A stretch of DNA of 64,000 nucleotides from Agarivorans gilvus. GTDB taxonomy: Bacteria; Pseudomonadota; Gammaproteobacteria; Enterobacterales; Celerinatantimonadaceae. This document shows, one piece after another, positions 17,182 through 27,400 of this stretch. Under the pieces are notes generated by a model, which was not told the origin of the DNA, did not search any database, and saw nothing but the letters and a program-made list of their open reading frames with translations. Position 1 is the stretch's first letter. Each line of letters begins with the position of its first letter. The stretch lies in NCBI RefSeq assembly GCF_001420915.1, contig NZ_CP013021.1, forward strand, positions 2,139,001 through 2,203,000. Direction: 5' to 3'. The position numbers and the translations under genes were made by a program.

Positions 17182-17712
17182 ATGATGCAACGCTCTCTCT
17201 ACCAATGGCATCGATTTGAACTGGTTGAAGAAACTCAAACCCTGCCAGATAATCGCCAGTTGCCAGTAACAACACTACTCCACCCAGGGGCTGTAATAAT
17301 TTTAGCGCAAGATACTCAAGGCCGTATTATTGTTGAACGGCAATACCGCACGGCAATTAAAGACTGGCTACTAGAACTGCCCGCAGGCACCCTTGAAGCC
17401 GATGAACAATCCCCAGAGGGGATCTTGGCCTGCGCCAAACGCGAGTTGCAAGAAGAAGTCAATTTAGTCGCCGCAGAATGGCATAGCTTGGGTAAACTTT
17501 ATCCAGCACCGGGCTTTTGTGATGAAATCCAATATTTGTTTGTCGCTAAACAATTAACGACCGAGCAGGGCCAAGCCGATGAAGATGAATTTATTGAGAC
17601 GCTGTACATGAGCTGCCAGCAATTTGAACAAGCCATCGTTGAGGGAACAATCAACGATGGCAAATCCATTGCCTGTTATACCCGCGCCAAGTTACAAGGC
17701 CTACTGGATTAA
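17182..17712 (+). CDS. Nudix hydrolase, ADP-ribose pyrophosphatase-like
   Basis: This 176-residue protein contains a Nudix box in the context LLELPAGTLEADEQSP-EGILACAKRELQEE. The REL-x-EE core and the Glu seven residues before it are present. The Gly-to-Glu spacing is nine rather than five, a small insertion also met in some ADP-ribose pyrophosphatases. The preceding IIVERQYRTAIKDWLLELPAG pattern and the downstream LYPAPGFCDE point to the ADP-sugar group. It probably hydrolyses ADP-ribose or another nucleotide sugar in the cytoplasm. It is convergent with the PACE gene, only six bases apart. Confidence 0.8.
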   Translation: MMQRSLYQWHRFELVEETQTLPDNRQLPVTTLLHPGAVIILAQDTQGRIIVERQYRTAIKDWLLELPAGTLEADEQSPEGILACAKRELQEEVNLVAAEWHSLGKLYPAPGFCDEIQYLFVAKQLTTEQGQADEDEFIETLYMSCQQFEQAIVEGTINDGKSIACYTRAKLQGLLD

Positions 17713-17718
17713 CTAACG

Positions 17719-18159
17719 CTAGGCCCGCTCGTTTAACGAGACTTGGCCCTGCTCCAAGGGAAATAACTTATCGTAGGCCACGTTATAAGCGTAAGCGAAA
17801 AACAGATAATAAATGATCATTGCAAGATCCATCACTAATGCATCAAGCAGCGTTAAATCTAACCACCATGCTAAGATTGGAATGGTCAGTACCAATAAGC
17901 CAGCCTCAAAACCCACAGCATGCAGTAGCCGCTGAACAAATGTTTTAGAGCTGTGGCCGTGGCGAGCAGCTAAGCAGCGATCAAACCAAGCGCTATAGAA
18001 ATAATTCCACAGGGTTGCGAGCAACGAAAATAATAAGCCAATTGGCCCAGAATGGCTCGCCGACACTCCAAACAGCAAGCCCATCAAAGGCATTGCTCCT
18101 AATAAACCCACTAACTCAAAGCCAATGGCATGACGAATTCTATCACTGGTCTGACGCAT
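17719..18159 (-). CDS. PACE family efflux transporter
   Basis: This 146-residue inner-membrane protein consists of two repeats of the bacterial transmembrane pair domain, four helices in all. Family marks are RHAIGFELVGLLGAMPL in the first repeat, LWNYFYSAWFD at its end and HAVGFEAGLL in the second. PACE pumps (proteobacterial antimicrobial compound efflux, AceI type) export chlorhexidine and related biocides; their natural substrates may be short diamines. The ATG at 18159 is preferred to one 15 bases upstream because GAGGA sits correctly in front of it. A divergent HTH gene starts about 100 bp away. Confidence 0.88.
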   Translation of the reverse strand: MRQTSDRIRHAIGFELVGLLGAMPLMGLLFGVSASHSGPIGLLFSLLATLWNYFYSAWFDRCLAARHGHSSKTFVQRLLHAVGFEAGLLVLTIPILAWWLDLTLLDALVMDLAMIIYYLFFAYAYNVAYDKLFPLEQGQVSLNERA

Positions 18160-18256
18160 AACATTTCCTCGCACTTAAAGATGTGGCTATATTACCGACA
18201 GACAATTCCTTATACTGGAACATATTAATCATAAAATTCCTAATTAAAGGAAATGC

Positions 18257-18685
18257 ATGAATAACACCAAGCCTAATAATCTACCCGTAGGCAGTTTTGA
18301 ATTCGCCGACATCAGTGAACGCGAGTACCGCAGCATGCAAATTGACAGAATAGAAGGCATCATGGCCTATTGCTCTCTCAATCGCCACCAATTGGCCAAG
18401 CTAAGCGGGATCTCTAAGACAGCCCTTTACAATAAACTCGACAGAGATGGCAACGCCGGTTTTAGCCAACTAGAACTATTTAGGATCGCCAAGGCGCTAG
18501 ATTTAAGCGTGGTATATCTGCTGCCACTTAGCCAAACCGAACGCGACCGAGTAAAAGGCCCACCCGTGCCCGCCAGTAGCATCCGCTTTGTTGACGAGAT
18601 GCTTGGGGCAGAAGCGGCTGATATCGAATTTTTACATGGCATTCATAAGCTATTTCAGCAATACATGAAACAGCGTAAAAGCTAA
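18257..18685 (+). CDS. Helix-turn-helix regulator, XRE-like
   Basis: This 142-residue protein carries a Cro/CI-type HTH at about residues 35-85: IEGIMAYCSLNRHQLAKLSG, then ISKTALYNKLDRD and the LFRIAKALDLSV helix. The N-terminal 30 residues and C-terminal 45 residues match nothing I recognise. It is divergent from the PACE transporter gene, so it may regulate it and itself, though LysR proteins are the usual partners of characterised PACE pumps. Its 3' end overlaps the recD stop by four bases on the opposite strand. Confidence 0.75.
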   Translation: MNNTKPNNLPVGSFEFADISEREYRSMQIDRIEGIMAYCSLNRHQLAKLSGISKTALYNKLDRDGNAGFSQLELFRIAKALDLSVVYLLPLSQTERDRVKGPPVPASSIRFVDEMLGAEAADIEFLHGIHKLFQQYMKQRKS

Positions 18686-20742
18686 GGCTGTTGTAGGCTC
18701 TCCACCAAACCAGAGCGGCGCTGGGTTTTATTACGACAGGCCATGATAATACTGTCGGCATCGGCATAAAGGCTAAACGCCGATTTGGCTCGGGTAATAG
18801 CGGTATACAATAATTCACGGTTAACCAAACCTTGGGCTGTCGGCGGCAATAACATCGCCACCTGTTTAAACTCACTGCCCTGGCTCTTGTGCACCGTCAT
18901 CGCATACACACTCTGGTGGGCTGGCAAGCGGCTGGGCAAGAGCCAACGCAGGCCATCGGCCGACTCAAATACCACCATCAGCTGACCTTGTTGATCAATG
19001 GCACAGATCCCAATATCACCGTTATATAACTGCTGCTCATGATCATTTTGTTCAATCATTACCGGCCGCCCAGCATACCAAAGGCTAGTATCTTGGGAAG
19101 GTCGATTAATCAGCCCTTGAGCATGTAAGAGCGCTTCAATACGCTGATTAAGCCCGCTTACCCCGAGCTCTCCTTGGCGCAACGCCAACAACAACTGAAA
19201 ATTATGAAAGTGAGCAAAGACTTGCTCCATGGCTAAGCCTTGCTTAAGTGCCTCGAGGTAGGGTCGGTAGGCTTGCACCGCCTCGCTAATTAAATCTTGG
19301 TAAGATTGCTGATTGAGCGGCTGATGGCGAAGATCGCTGTATTCACCATCAAGTAGTTGTAAGGCTTGTTCGGAACGTCCCTGATTGACCGCCTGTGCCA
19401 ATTGGCCAATACCCGAGTGCGCAGCAAAACGGTAGCTCTTGCGCAATAAACACAGCTTATCGGCAATCGCCAAGGGCTGGTCACTGGTATAGGCGGCTAA
19501 GGCAAAGCCACTGCTTCGCTGTAAATATTCCACCAGCTGGGCACTGTAGCCATGGTCGATAAAACGACATAAATCACCCAATACCGCGCCCGCCTCCACC
19601 GAAGCCAACTGGTCTTTATCGCCCAATAAAATTAGCCGCGCCTGTTTAGGCAGGGCCTGCAATAACTTAAACATGAGCGGCATGTCGATCATCGACGCCT
19701 CGTCTACCACCAACATATCTAGGTTGAGTGGATTGTCGGCATGGTGACGAAACTCGGCTCGCCCAGGGATCACGCCTAACAGTCGATGTATGGTAGAAGC
19801 CTGCTCTGGAATACTGGCGCGCGCCTGCTCACTACAATGTAGTTGCCCCTTAGCACCAATGATCGATTCACTTAAACGCGCCGCCGCCTTACCGGTGGGT
19901 GCCACCAAACGGATGGTCAGTAAGGGTTTACTCACTGCCAACTGTAATTCCTGAAGTAAAGCCAGTAAGCGAGTCACGGTGGTGGTTTTACCGGTACCGG
20001 GGCCACCACTAATCACTAAGCGTGGCTGATAACAGGCTTGAATCGCTGCCAACTGTTGCCAGTTAATTCGCAAACTCGGTGGCAAATCCGCCACCCAAGC
20101 AGCCAGGCTTTGCGGTTGGTCAATCTCTAACAAGTGTTGCAAGCTTTGCTCACTCAAGCTGTTGGCATCAACCACATCCAAATACTGCTGGGCATACTGG
20201 CCGATCTGAGCAGGAGCATAGCTTTGCTTTAGCGAAAGCAAACTCTGCCAGTCAGGTTTAAATAGCTGTTGAATATAGTGCGCCACCTGCTCCACGGGAT
20301 AGGCTTCCAATGGCTGAGTTTGCGCAAAGTAATGGGCAATTTGGCGCTCATAAAACCAATATCGATGCAGGTATAAACGGCCATACTGTAATACCAAGGG
20401 TTTAGCACTCGCCTCCATAGGAGCTTGCGGCTCTGCATCTGCTTGTTGCACCTCGGCAAAGTGCTGCAACAGCGCTAACCAATAATCGGCCTGCTGATAC
20501 TCCGCCCGTGGGCAGAGCGGCCACTGCTGACAGCGGCGTGCCAAACTTGGCATGTCGATACAGATATGACCGGCATTCAGCTCGGCGCTCAGCAAGGCCG
20601 CAGCAACCATTAAGGCTTCGGCCTGCTCGCTATCAGCAAAACTGGCGGCAAAGTGATAATCCAAGGCAGAAATTAAACCGCGCTGCTTAAGCTGCGCCAA
20701 CCACGCCAAACTAGGGCTAGCCTTAGGCTTTAGGCTATTCAT
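18682..20742 (-). CDS. recD: Exodeoxyribonuclease V alpha subunit RecD
   Basis: RecD is the fast 5'-3' helicase motor of RecBCD, which repairs double-strand breaks and degrades foreign linear DNA. Superfamily 1 helicase motifs are clear: SGGPGTGKTTTVTRLL (Walker A), VVDEASMIDMPL (Walker B), LLGDKDQLASVEAGAVLGDL and AMTVHKSQGSEFKQV near the end. I chose ATG 20742, which gives 686 residues, overlaps the recB stop and lies behind a GGAGGGGGAG stretch; a longer frame reads through recB sequence. Its stop overlaps the end of the convergent HTH gene. Confidence 0.95.
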   Translation of the reverse strand: MNSLKPKASPSLAWLAQLKQRGLISALDYHFAASFADSEQAEALMVAAALLSAELNAGHICIDMPSLARRCQQWPLCPRAEYQQADYWLALLQHFAEVQQADAEPQAPMEASAKPLVLQYGRLYLHRYWFYERQIAHYFAQTQPLEAYPVEQVAHYIQQLFKPDWQSLLSLKQSYAPAQIGQYAQQYLDVVDANSLSEQSLQHLLEIDQPQSLAAWVADLPPSLRINWQQLAAIQACYQPRLVISGGPGTGKTTTVTRLLALLQELQLAVSKPLLTIRLVAPTGKAAARLSESIIGAKGQLHCSEQARASIPEQASTIHRLLGVIPGRAEFRHHADNPLNLDMLVVDEASMIDMPLMFKLLQALPKQARLILLGDKDQLASVEAGAVLGDLCRFIDHGYSAQLVEYLQRSSGFALAAYTSDQPLAIADKLCLLRKSYRFAAHSGIGQLAQAVNQGRSEQALQLLDGEYSDLRHQPLNQQSYQDLISEAVQAYRPYLEALKQGLAMEQVFAHFHNFQLLLALRQGELGVSGLNQRIEALLHAQGLINRPSQDTSLWYAGRPVMIEQNDHEQQLYNGDIGICAIDQQGQLMVVFESADGLRWLLPSRLPAHQSVYAMTVHKSQGSEFKQVAMLLPPTAQGLVNRELLYTAITRAKSAFSLYADADSIIMACRNKTQRRSGLVESLQQP

Positions 20743-23700
20743 GCTCCCCCTCCTCAGCAGTATTTTCCAACAAGTGTTCAAACTCCGCCTGACCGGCAAA
20801 CAGCCCATCCAGCGCCTCAATAAACTCGGCCTCGGGACGACTGAAATAAACCCCGAACGGGTTCTGCTGCTTTGGCGTTTGGGGGCCACTCATGCCGCGC
20901 AGAAACAGGTAATACACGCCACCAAAATGTTGCTCATAATCATAATTTGCCAAGCGTTGCCCCAACCAGCGGTGCAAGGCCAGGCTGTAGAGCTGGTATT
21001 GAAAATCATAACGGTGCGCTACCATCGCTTCGCGCATCGCCTCTTGCTGATAGTCTTCCACCTCGTCACCTAAATAATTCGACTTATAGTCCAGCACGTA
21101 ATAGCGCCCTTGATGTTGGAATACCAAATCAATGAAACCCTTTAACATGCCCTTCACCATGGCAAAATCTAAGGCCCGAGCCTGTCGACTCAGCGGGTCA
21201 TAATGGCGAATCAAGCGATTAAGCGGAGCGGCTTCCAGCTGGCTAATTGGCAGTAAAAACTCCATCTCTACCAAGCACTGCTGAGCGCTTAAGTGCTGCA
21301 AGCTATACTCGCTAACTCGCCCACCATCGCTCAGCGGGCAAGCACAAACTTGCTGAAACATCCGGGTTAAGGGCTGCAGCCACAGCAACTCTCCGGCCTC
21401 GTTTAACTGGGCATAACTGGAAGCCTGTAATAAGGGCGCTAAGCGCTGATGAATTTGCGACTCGCTGGCTTGAAAATCAATTTCTTCAAATAAGCGGTGT
21501 AAGAAGGTGCCCGCTTCCGCACCGCGTGGAAAATCAAAAATGCTCAGCGCTTGCGGCTCAAGCAGCGCCTCACTCGGCGCTTGGCCCACTTCGGCTTCAT
21601 CCAGCCAGACCATGTCGCGACTGGCATCAAACCCTTGTTGGTGAGCTTGGTGACGACTCAAGGCCGAATAACTAGTTAACCACCAATTGCGTTGTAAAGA
21701 AGCCCCAAAACTCCGGGCTTTATACTCTTGCTGCTCTTGGCTGCCTGCTTGATAAGGGGCTAACGTTTGCTCGCTAAGCGCTCGCCAACTAATCGCCGGG
21801 TGCTCACTCAAGTCGTCTAAAATCTTGGCCAAGCCGCCAGCCGGTTGCGGCTGATTTTTTTGCAGCAGGTAACCTAAGGCGCTTTGGTGTACATCGGTAT
21901 CGCCCTTTTTTGCATTGCCTTTTTTCAAATCGGCCACGCCGATATAACAACAATAAACTGCTCGAGTTAAGGCCACATACAGCAAACGTAAATCTTCGGC
22001 TAGCCGCTCTTGACGAGCCGCTTCCATGGCCGCCTCACTACCATCTAGGTCAAATACCAAACGTTCATCCTGATGATATAAGGCTTCGCTAGCTTCGCGA
22101 TGCGCCACCATAAAAGGCAGCATCACTATCGGATATTCCAAGCCCTTACTCTTATGAATGGTAATAATTTGTACCAAGTTGGCATCACTTTCTAAACGCA
22201 ACTGCTGCTCTTCGGCATTGCCGTCTGGCTCAAGTAGTTGCTCGGCTAACCAACGCATCAAAGCAGCTTCACCGTCTAGCTCGGCGCTTTGGTTTTGCAG
22301 TAATTCCGCGAGGTGCATCAGGTTGGTCAGTAAGCGCTCACCATAATTATCGGCTTGGCTTAGCCAGCGCTCGCTAATGCCACGCTGGCTCATCCACGCA
22401 TAAAACATCGCCAATACACCTTGGCTACGCCACAACTTTTGATAGCCGCTGTATTCCATGGAATAACGCTGCCAACAGCGCTCATCAGTATTCAGCTGCT
22501 CTAACTCCGCTAAACTTAAACCCAATAACTTACAGGCTAGCGCCGCCCGCAGCTTACGGTCATTCTGCGGCTCCTGACAGGCCAATAACTGCAAGTAAAA
22601 CTGATAGGCTTCGCCGCTGGCAAAGACGCTGTCACGATTAGATAAACTGACGCTAGCAATGTTTTGCTTGGCTAAGGCCGCGGCCACCTTATCCCCTTCG
22701 CGGCGGGTGCGCACCAATACCGCGATATCCCCCGCTTGCACCGGCTTGGCCTTATCCCCTAAAGTGGCCTCACCCCGCTCGCCTGCTTCCAGCAAGCGTT
22801 GGATCTGCTGAGCGCACTCGCCCGCTTGACCATTCAGGTAATCTTCTGAACGTACAAAGCCATCATCTTGCTGATAGATAAATTGCATGGCTGGCTGAAC
22901 TTCACCGCGCAATTGTAAGCCTTTCATCTGCTGCTTGGCGGCGCTTACCGGAATAAACTGTATTGCTTGGTCGAAAATAAACGGCCGAGCATGCCACTGG
23001 AACAGATGATTACAGGCCGCCACCATGGCGCCACTAGAGCGCCAGTTTGTCGGCAAATTGTAGCGAGCACTCACTCGCTGGCGCGCCTGCATATAGGTAA
23101 AGATGTCGGCGCCACGAAAGCCGTAAATCGCCTGCTTAGGGTCACCAATCAGAAACAGCGCCGTATCGGGACGCTCTAAGTACAAGGTAGAAAATATTTG
23201 ATATTGCTGAGGATCGGTATCTTGAAATTCATCGATCATCGCCACCGGATATAAATCGGTAATTTGCGCCGCTAAGTTTTCTCCCTGAGGCGCGGCCAAG
23301 GCTTGCGCCAAGCCGCTGAGCAAGTCATCAAAACTGAGTAGCTGTTGTTGCTGTTTTAATTGGGCGAAACGCTCTCGGATCTGCGGCAAGAGCTGAGCCA
23401 ACAACAAGCTTTTAATGTTTTGCTGGCCGTCCAACAACTGCTCAATCGCGTCAAAAGCACCATGCTGCGGCGGCTGCGCCTTGGCTTTCACTCCTTGGGC
23501 CAAATTTTCTGGAGTAAATTTTTGCAGGGCCTCCAGCAAATCTTTGGCCAGATAATCGCTGTCGGTGGGGCTCTTGGCAAACTGATCGATTAAGCCTAAC
23601 CATTTGGCCACCGAGGCCTTACGGAATTTATTACCATTTAAGGGGGCCTGAGCAATCAGCTCGGCAACTTCAGTAGAAGCTACGCGCCAGCATTGCTTAA

Positions 23701-24427
23701 ACTCGTCAATGCGGGCGATTTGCTGAGCAAAAAAGCTTTCTAGATCGGTTTCGCTTGGCACGCCTTGTAAATCGAAATCACTTTGATTAAGCAAAGCACT
23801 CAGTTCTTGATGCAAGAGCTGAGGACTGGTCCAGCATTGCACTACGCGGCTAATCAAGGGCACCGACAAAGGATAAAAACGTTGCCGCCAGCAGTCTTGC
23901 ACCGCCTGTAAGCGCAAATGGATTTCGTTGCTCAAAAACTCCATTTCAAAGGCTTGGCCGCTTTCAAAGGCGTGCTGTTTTAGCATGCGCTGGCAAAAAC
24001 CATGAATGGTGAATACCGCCGCCTGATCCATGTTTTGCTCAGCTAGCAGCAAGCGCTGCGCAGCCAGTGAGTGATCGCTCACCTCAACAAGTAACTGAGC
24101 GATAAACTCATCGTCGCTTTGGCCGCGTAAAAAAGCCACCCGCGCCTGATGAATACGCTGACGAATGCGTCCGCGCAGCTCCTGCGTCGCCGCCTCGGTA
24201 AAGGTCACCACTAAGATTTGCTCTATGCTCAGAGGCTGCAACAGCCCAGCCACCGCAAAGCCCTGTTCAAACTGGCGCTGATGGCCAAGCAGTAAGCGTA
24301 ATACCAAGGCGCTAATGGTATAGGTTTTGCCAGTGCCAGCGCTGGCCTCGATGAGTCTGGCACCATTAAGCGGAAACGCTAAGGGCTCCAGTTGCTCCAC
24401 TTGGCTTTGAGTTAACTCAGTCATCAC
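20735..24427 (-). CDS. recB: Exodeoxyribonuclease V beta subunit RecB
   Basis: RecB supplies the 3'-5' helicase and the single nuclease active site of RecBCD. The 1230-residue protein has Walker A (EASAGTGKTYTISAL) near residue 35, the UvrD-like DEFQDTDPQQYQIF motif, ITIHKSKGLEYPIV and LRLLYVALTRAVYC. The C-terminal nuclease domain has its GFIDLVFQ and YVLDYKSNYLG motifs, with Asp and Lys catalytic residues. Length is close to E. coli RecB (1180). Its start overlaps recC by 11 bases and its stop overlaps recD, indicating tight coupling. The ptrA protease gene found between recC and recB in E. coli is absent. Confidence 0.96.
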   Translation of the reverse strand: MMTELTQSQVEQLEPLAFPLNGARLIEASAGTGKTYTISALVLRLLLGHQRQFEQGFAVAGLLQPLSIEQILVVTFTEAATQELRGRIRQRIHQARVAFLRGQSDDEFIAQLLVEVSDHSLAAQRLLLAEQNMDQAAVFTIHGFCQRMLKQHAFESGQAFEMEFLSNEIHLRLQAVQDCWRQRFYPLSVPLISRVVQCWTSPQLLHQELSALLNQSDFDLQGVPSETDLESFFAQQIARIDEFKQCWRVASTEVAELIAQAPLNGNKFRKASVAKWLGLIDQFAKSPTDSDYLAKDLLEALQKFTPENLAQGVKAKAQPPQHGAFDAIEQLLDGQQNIKSLLLAQLLPQIRERFAQLKQQQQLLSFDDLLSGLAQALAAPQGENLAAQITDLYPVAMIDEFQDTDPQQYQIFSTLYLERPDTALFLIGDPKQAIYGFRGADIFTYMQARQRVSARYNLPTNWRSSGAMVAACNHLFQWHARPFIFDQAIQFIPVSAAKQQMKGLQLRGEVQPAMQFIYQQDDGFVRSEDYLNGQAGECAQQIQRLLEAGERGEATLGDKAKPVQAGDIAVLVRTRREGDKVAAALAKQNIASVSLSNRDSVFASGEAYQFYLQLLACQEPQNDRKLRAALACKLLGLSLAELEQLNTDERCWQRYSMEYSGYQKLWRSQGVLAMFYAWMSQRGISERWLSQADNYGERLLTNLMHLAELLQNQSAELDGEAALMRWLAEQLLEPDGNAEEQQLRLESDANLVQIITIHKSKGLEYPIVMLPFMVAHREASEALYHQDERLVFDLDGSEAAMEAARQERLAEDLRLLYVALTRAVYCCYIGVADLKKGNAKKGDTDVHQSALGYLLQKNQPQPAGGLAKILDDLSEHPAISWRALSEQTLAPYQAGSQEQQEYKARSFGASLQRNWWLTSYSALSRHQAHQQGFDASRDMVWLDEAEVGQAPSEALLEPQALSIFDFPRGAEAGTFLHRLFEEIDFQASESQIHQRLAPLLQASSYAQLNEAGELLWLQPLTRMFQQVCACPLSDGGRVSEYSLQHLSAQQCLVEMEFLLPISQLEAAPLNRLIRHYDPLSRQARALDFAMVKGMLKGFIDLVFQHQGRYYVLDYKSNYLGDEVEDYQQEAMREAMVAHRYDFQYQLYSLALHRWLGQRLANYDYEQHFGGVYYLFLRGMSGPQTPKQQNPFGVYFSRPEAEFIEALDGLFAGQAEFEHLLENTAEEGEHE

Positions 24428-27400
24428 TATAGGCCTCCAAGTGTACCAACATTGGCTCTAGCAAGACCTTGGCGGCTTGCTCAAACTCCGGCCAAGTGTT
24501 TTCTAAATCACTAAGCTGAGCCTGAATATAGGGGTCATCACCTTCGGCTCGGGTAAAAGGCCCACCAGCAAACTGTAAGCGCGCGGCGCGGCGCGCCTTA
24601 GCTAGATTATCCTCGTCAAAGCTGATTTCACCGCTCTTTTTATCCTTGCATTGGCTAATCCATTGCCAAGCACTCTCTACCGGTAATAACAGCGGCTGTT
24701 GGGCCGCTTGTTGCATATACATCAACCAATCACTCAAGCAAGCTTGCGCATCTGTAGCGGCCATAGGTGGCCATTGCCAAGCCTCTTTCAGGCCCAATAA
24801 ATAGGAGCGAGAGCTAGCCCCGGTGGCATGCAACATCAAGTGCCATAACCAACTGGCTAGCAAGTCTTGGCCACGCAAACGCCCCGGTCGATAACTGACT
24901 AAACCCGCTGCATAACGATGCTTAAGCCAAGCCGACAAACGGCAGTCTAAGCGTTGCTGCTCATGGACATACTGCAGCTGGCAGTTCAGCGCCTGCGCCT
25001 CCATCGCTCCGCTGGCCAACAGTGGCTGTAACTGCTGAGCTAAACCACTGAGTTCTTGCCACTGCTGCTCAAACCACACTTGGCCAAAGCCACCGTGGGG
25101 CAAGGCGCCCGCAGCATGTAAATGCTCAAACTGTTGCTGTTTATCGGCCTCCGCCAATTGCTGTTGCAGTAAATACTGCTTCATGGAATAGGCCGATAGC
25201 CCTTCTACTAAAAAGGGCTCGGTCTCTTCGAGTTGTTCACTCAAGCGCGGAAAGTTCACTTTAAGCCGCCGCTGATAGAAATACGCAATGGGCGAGCGGC
25301 TAAAGGCTAGTAATTCCTCCATGCTCAACTCAGTTAAATCACTTTGTTGCTCTAGGCTTTGCCGAACATCGGGCGCAAGCGCACTCTGCTGCTGCGCTAA
25401 TACCGCAGGCAACCAGCGCTGAGCATAACTAAATAGCGCCTCATTAGACTGGTAATACAAGGGTGAGAAGGGCTGCAAGGGATGCTGATGACTTAAGTGG
25501 GCTAACAAACGCTGACCGGAGCTGTCCACATCAAGCGCCTCATCGCCAGCTAATACACAACTTTGCGCAATATAGTCACACAGTTCAGCCAATAATACCG
25601 AAGGCGTTTGCTCGCTATTATCCTTGGCGCTATGGGCAATATAAGACAGATACAGGCGTTGCTGCGCTGCCAATAAGGCTTCTAAAAACAAATAACGGTC
25701 ATCATCACGGCGGCTTCTATCACCGCGTTTAGCCGGATTTTGCGCCATTAAATCAAAACCCATGCTAGGCACACTACGCGGATAGTCGCTGTCGTTCATG
25801 CCTAATAAACACACCACCTTAAAGGGAATGGCGCGCATCGGTAGCAGCGTACAAAAGTTAATTTGTCCGGCTAAGAAGCGTTGGCTGCCACGCTGGGCGT
25901 TGAGTTGCATGGAGCAATAATCAAGCACCAATTCGGGCTCTATATCATCAACAAAACCGCTGTTACTTGACTGCTCCTGCAGCTCTTCAAACAGCGTTAA
26001 CAAGCGCAGGTATTCGGCTTCATCCTCACTGGAAAACTGATACATGTTGTCCAATAGGCTCTGCAGGTTCAAGCGCCATTGTGCAGCACTAGCAGGCTGC
26101 AAAATATCTTGCTCTAGCTGTAACAATTGCTCGATAAAATCCGCCAGCTTACCCACCGCCAAGGCCATTTGCCCCTGCACTTCATCATAAGCCAGCACGC
26201 CTTGATACAAACCCTGCTGGCTAGACATGGCGTAACCCAGCAACATTCGTTTTAAGCCAAATAACCAAGAGTGCGTTTCTTCATCGGGAGCTAGCCAGCG
26301 ACTGCGATCTGCCCCATCTAAGCCCCAACGCACACCCGCTTCTTTAACCCATTGGCGTAATACTTTCAGCTCAGCATCACTTAGCTCAAAGCGGCGCATA
26401 ATCGCCGGCACCTCTAACAGGGCTAAAATTTCTGCCGCCGATTTACGTTTTTGCGGCAAGGCCAAAAGCTCGAGAAAACTCAACAGTACCGGATTCTCTT
26501 GAGTCACCGAGCGATCGGAAATGGCAAAGGGCAAGTAGGTTTCTGCGCTAGCACTGCCAAACACCGCCTGAATCATCGGCCCATAACGGTTCACATCCGG
26601 CACCATTACAATCACATCACGCGGACTCAAGCTGCTGTCTTGCTCAAACATCGCCAACAGTTGGTCGTGCAATACTTCTAATTCTCGCCGTGGGCTATGG
26701 CACAAGTGCAGCTGCACACTTTGATCGGCTGCTGAGATCACCCGCTTGTGCTCGCTGGAATCGTAACGCTGGTAATCAACCGGGTCGCGCAGCTCTAAGA
26801 TGTCATCTTGAATCAAGCCCAACAGCCTTGAAGGCTTATCATCGGCATCGCAATTGGAAACAAAAACGTCGGTTTCTTGCTTATTCAGCGGCTGCAGCAT
26901 TTCAATATAATCACGGCCCAGTTTACCCATGGAGGCTAACAGCGGGTTGCCTACTTGGTGTAATTCTGCCTGCTGGCTAAGCAAGGTGGTCACATCACGC
27001 AGGTCGCCCCAGTAATACTTGGAGGGATTGGTTAAGAATAAATGCACATCGCAATGTTTAGCCATGGCATCCAAGGCTTGCAGATAGGCCGGAGGTAGCG
27101 CCGAAATGCCAAACACAAAAATGTTTTCGGGCAGCCCTTCCGGTGCTTGCTTAGCTAGTGCCAATTGTTCAATAAAGTCGATGTATAAATTGCCACGGTG
27201 GTAGGCCGAGTCCATGGTGCTAACCGTATCATCAACCAAATCGCGCCATAATATGGGTTGCCAAGGCTGGCTAGCACTCACCTCGCTAAGGTCATCACCA
27301 GCTTCCCAAGCGCTGGTCCACTCGCTGCGATATACTAAATATTGGTCATAAATATCGGCAATTTTTTGCGCCAACTGCCAGAGCTTACGGCTTTCAATTG

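Noticed and set aside
20743..20889. Longer RecD start
   Set aside because: It reads through recB in another frame and lacks conservation; ATG 20742 has a good ribosome binding site.
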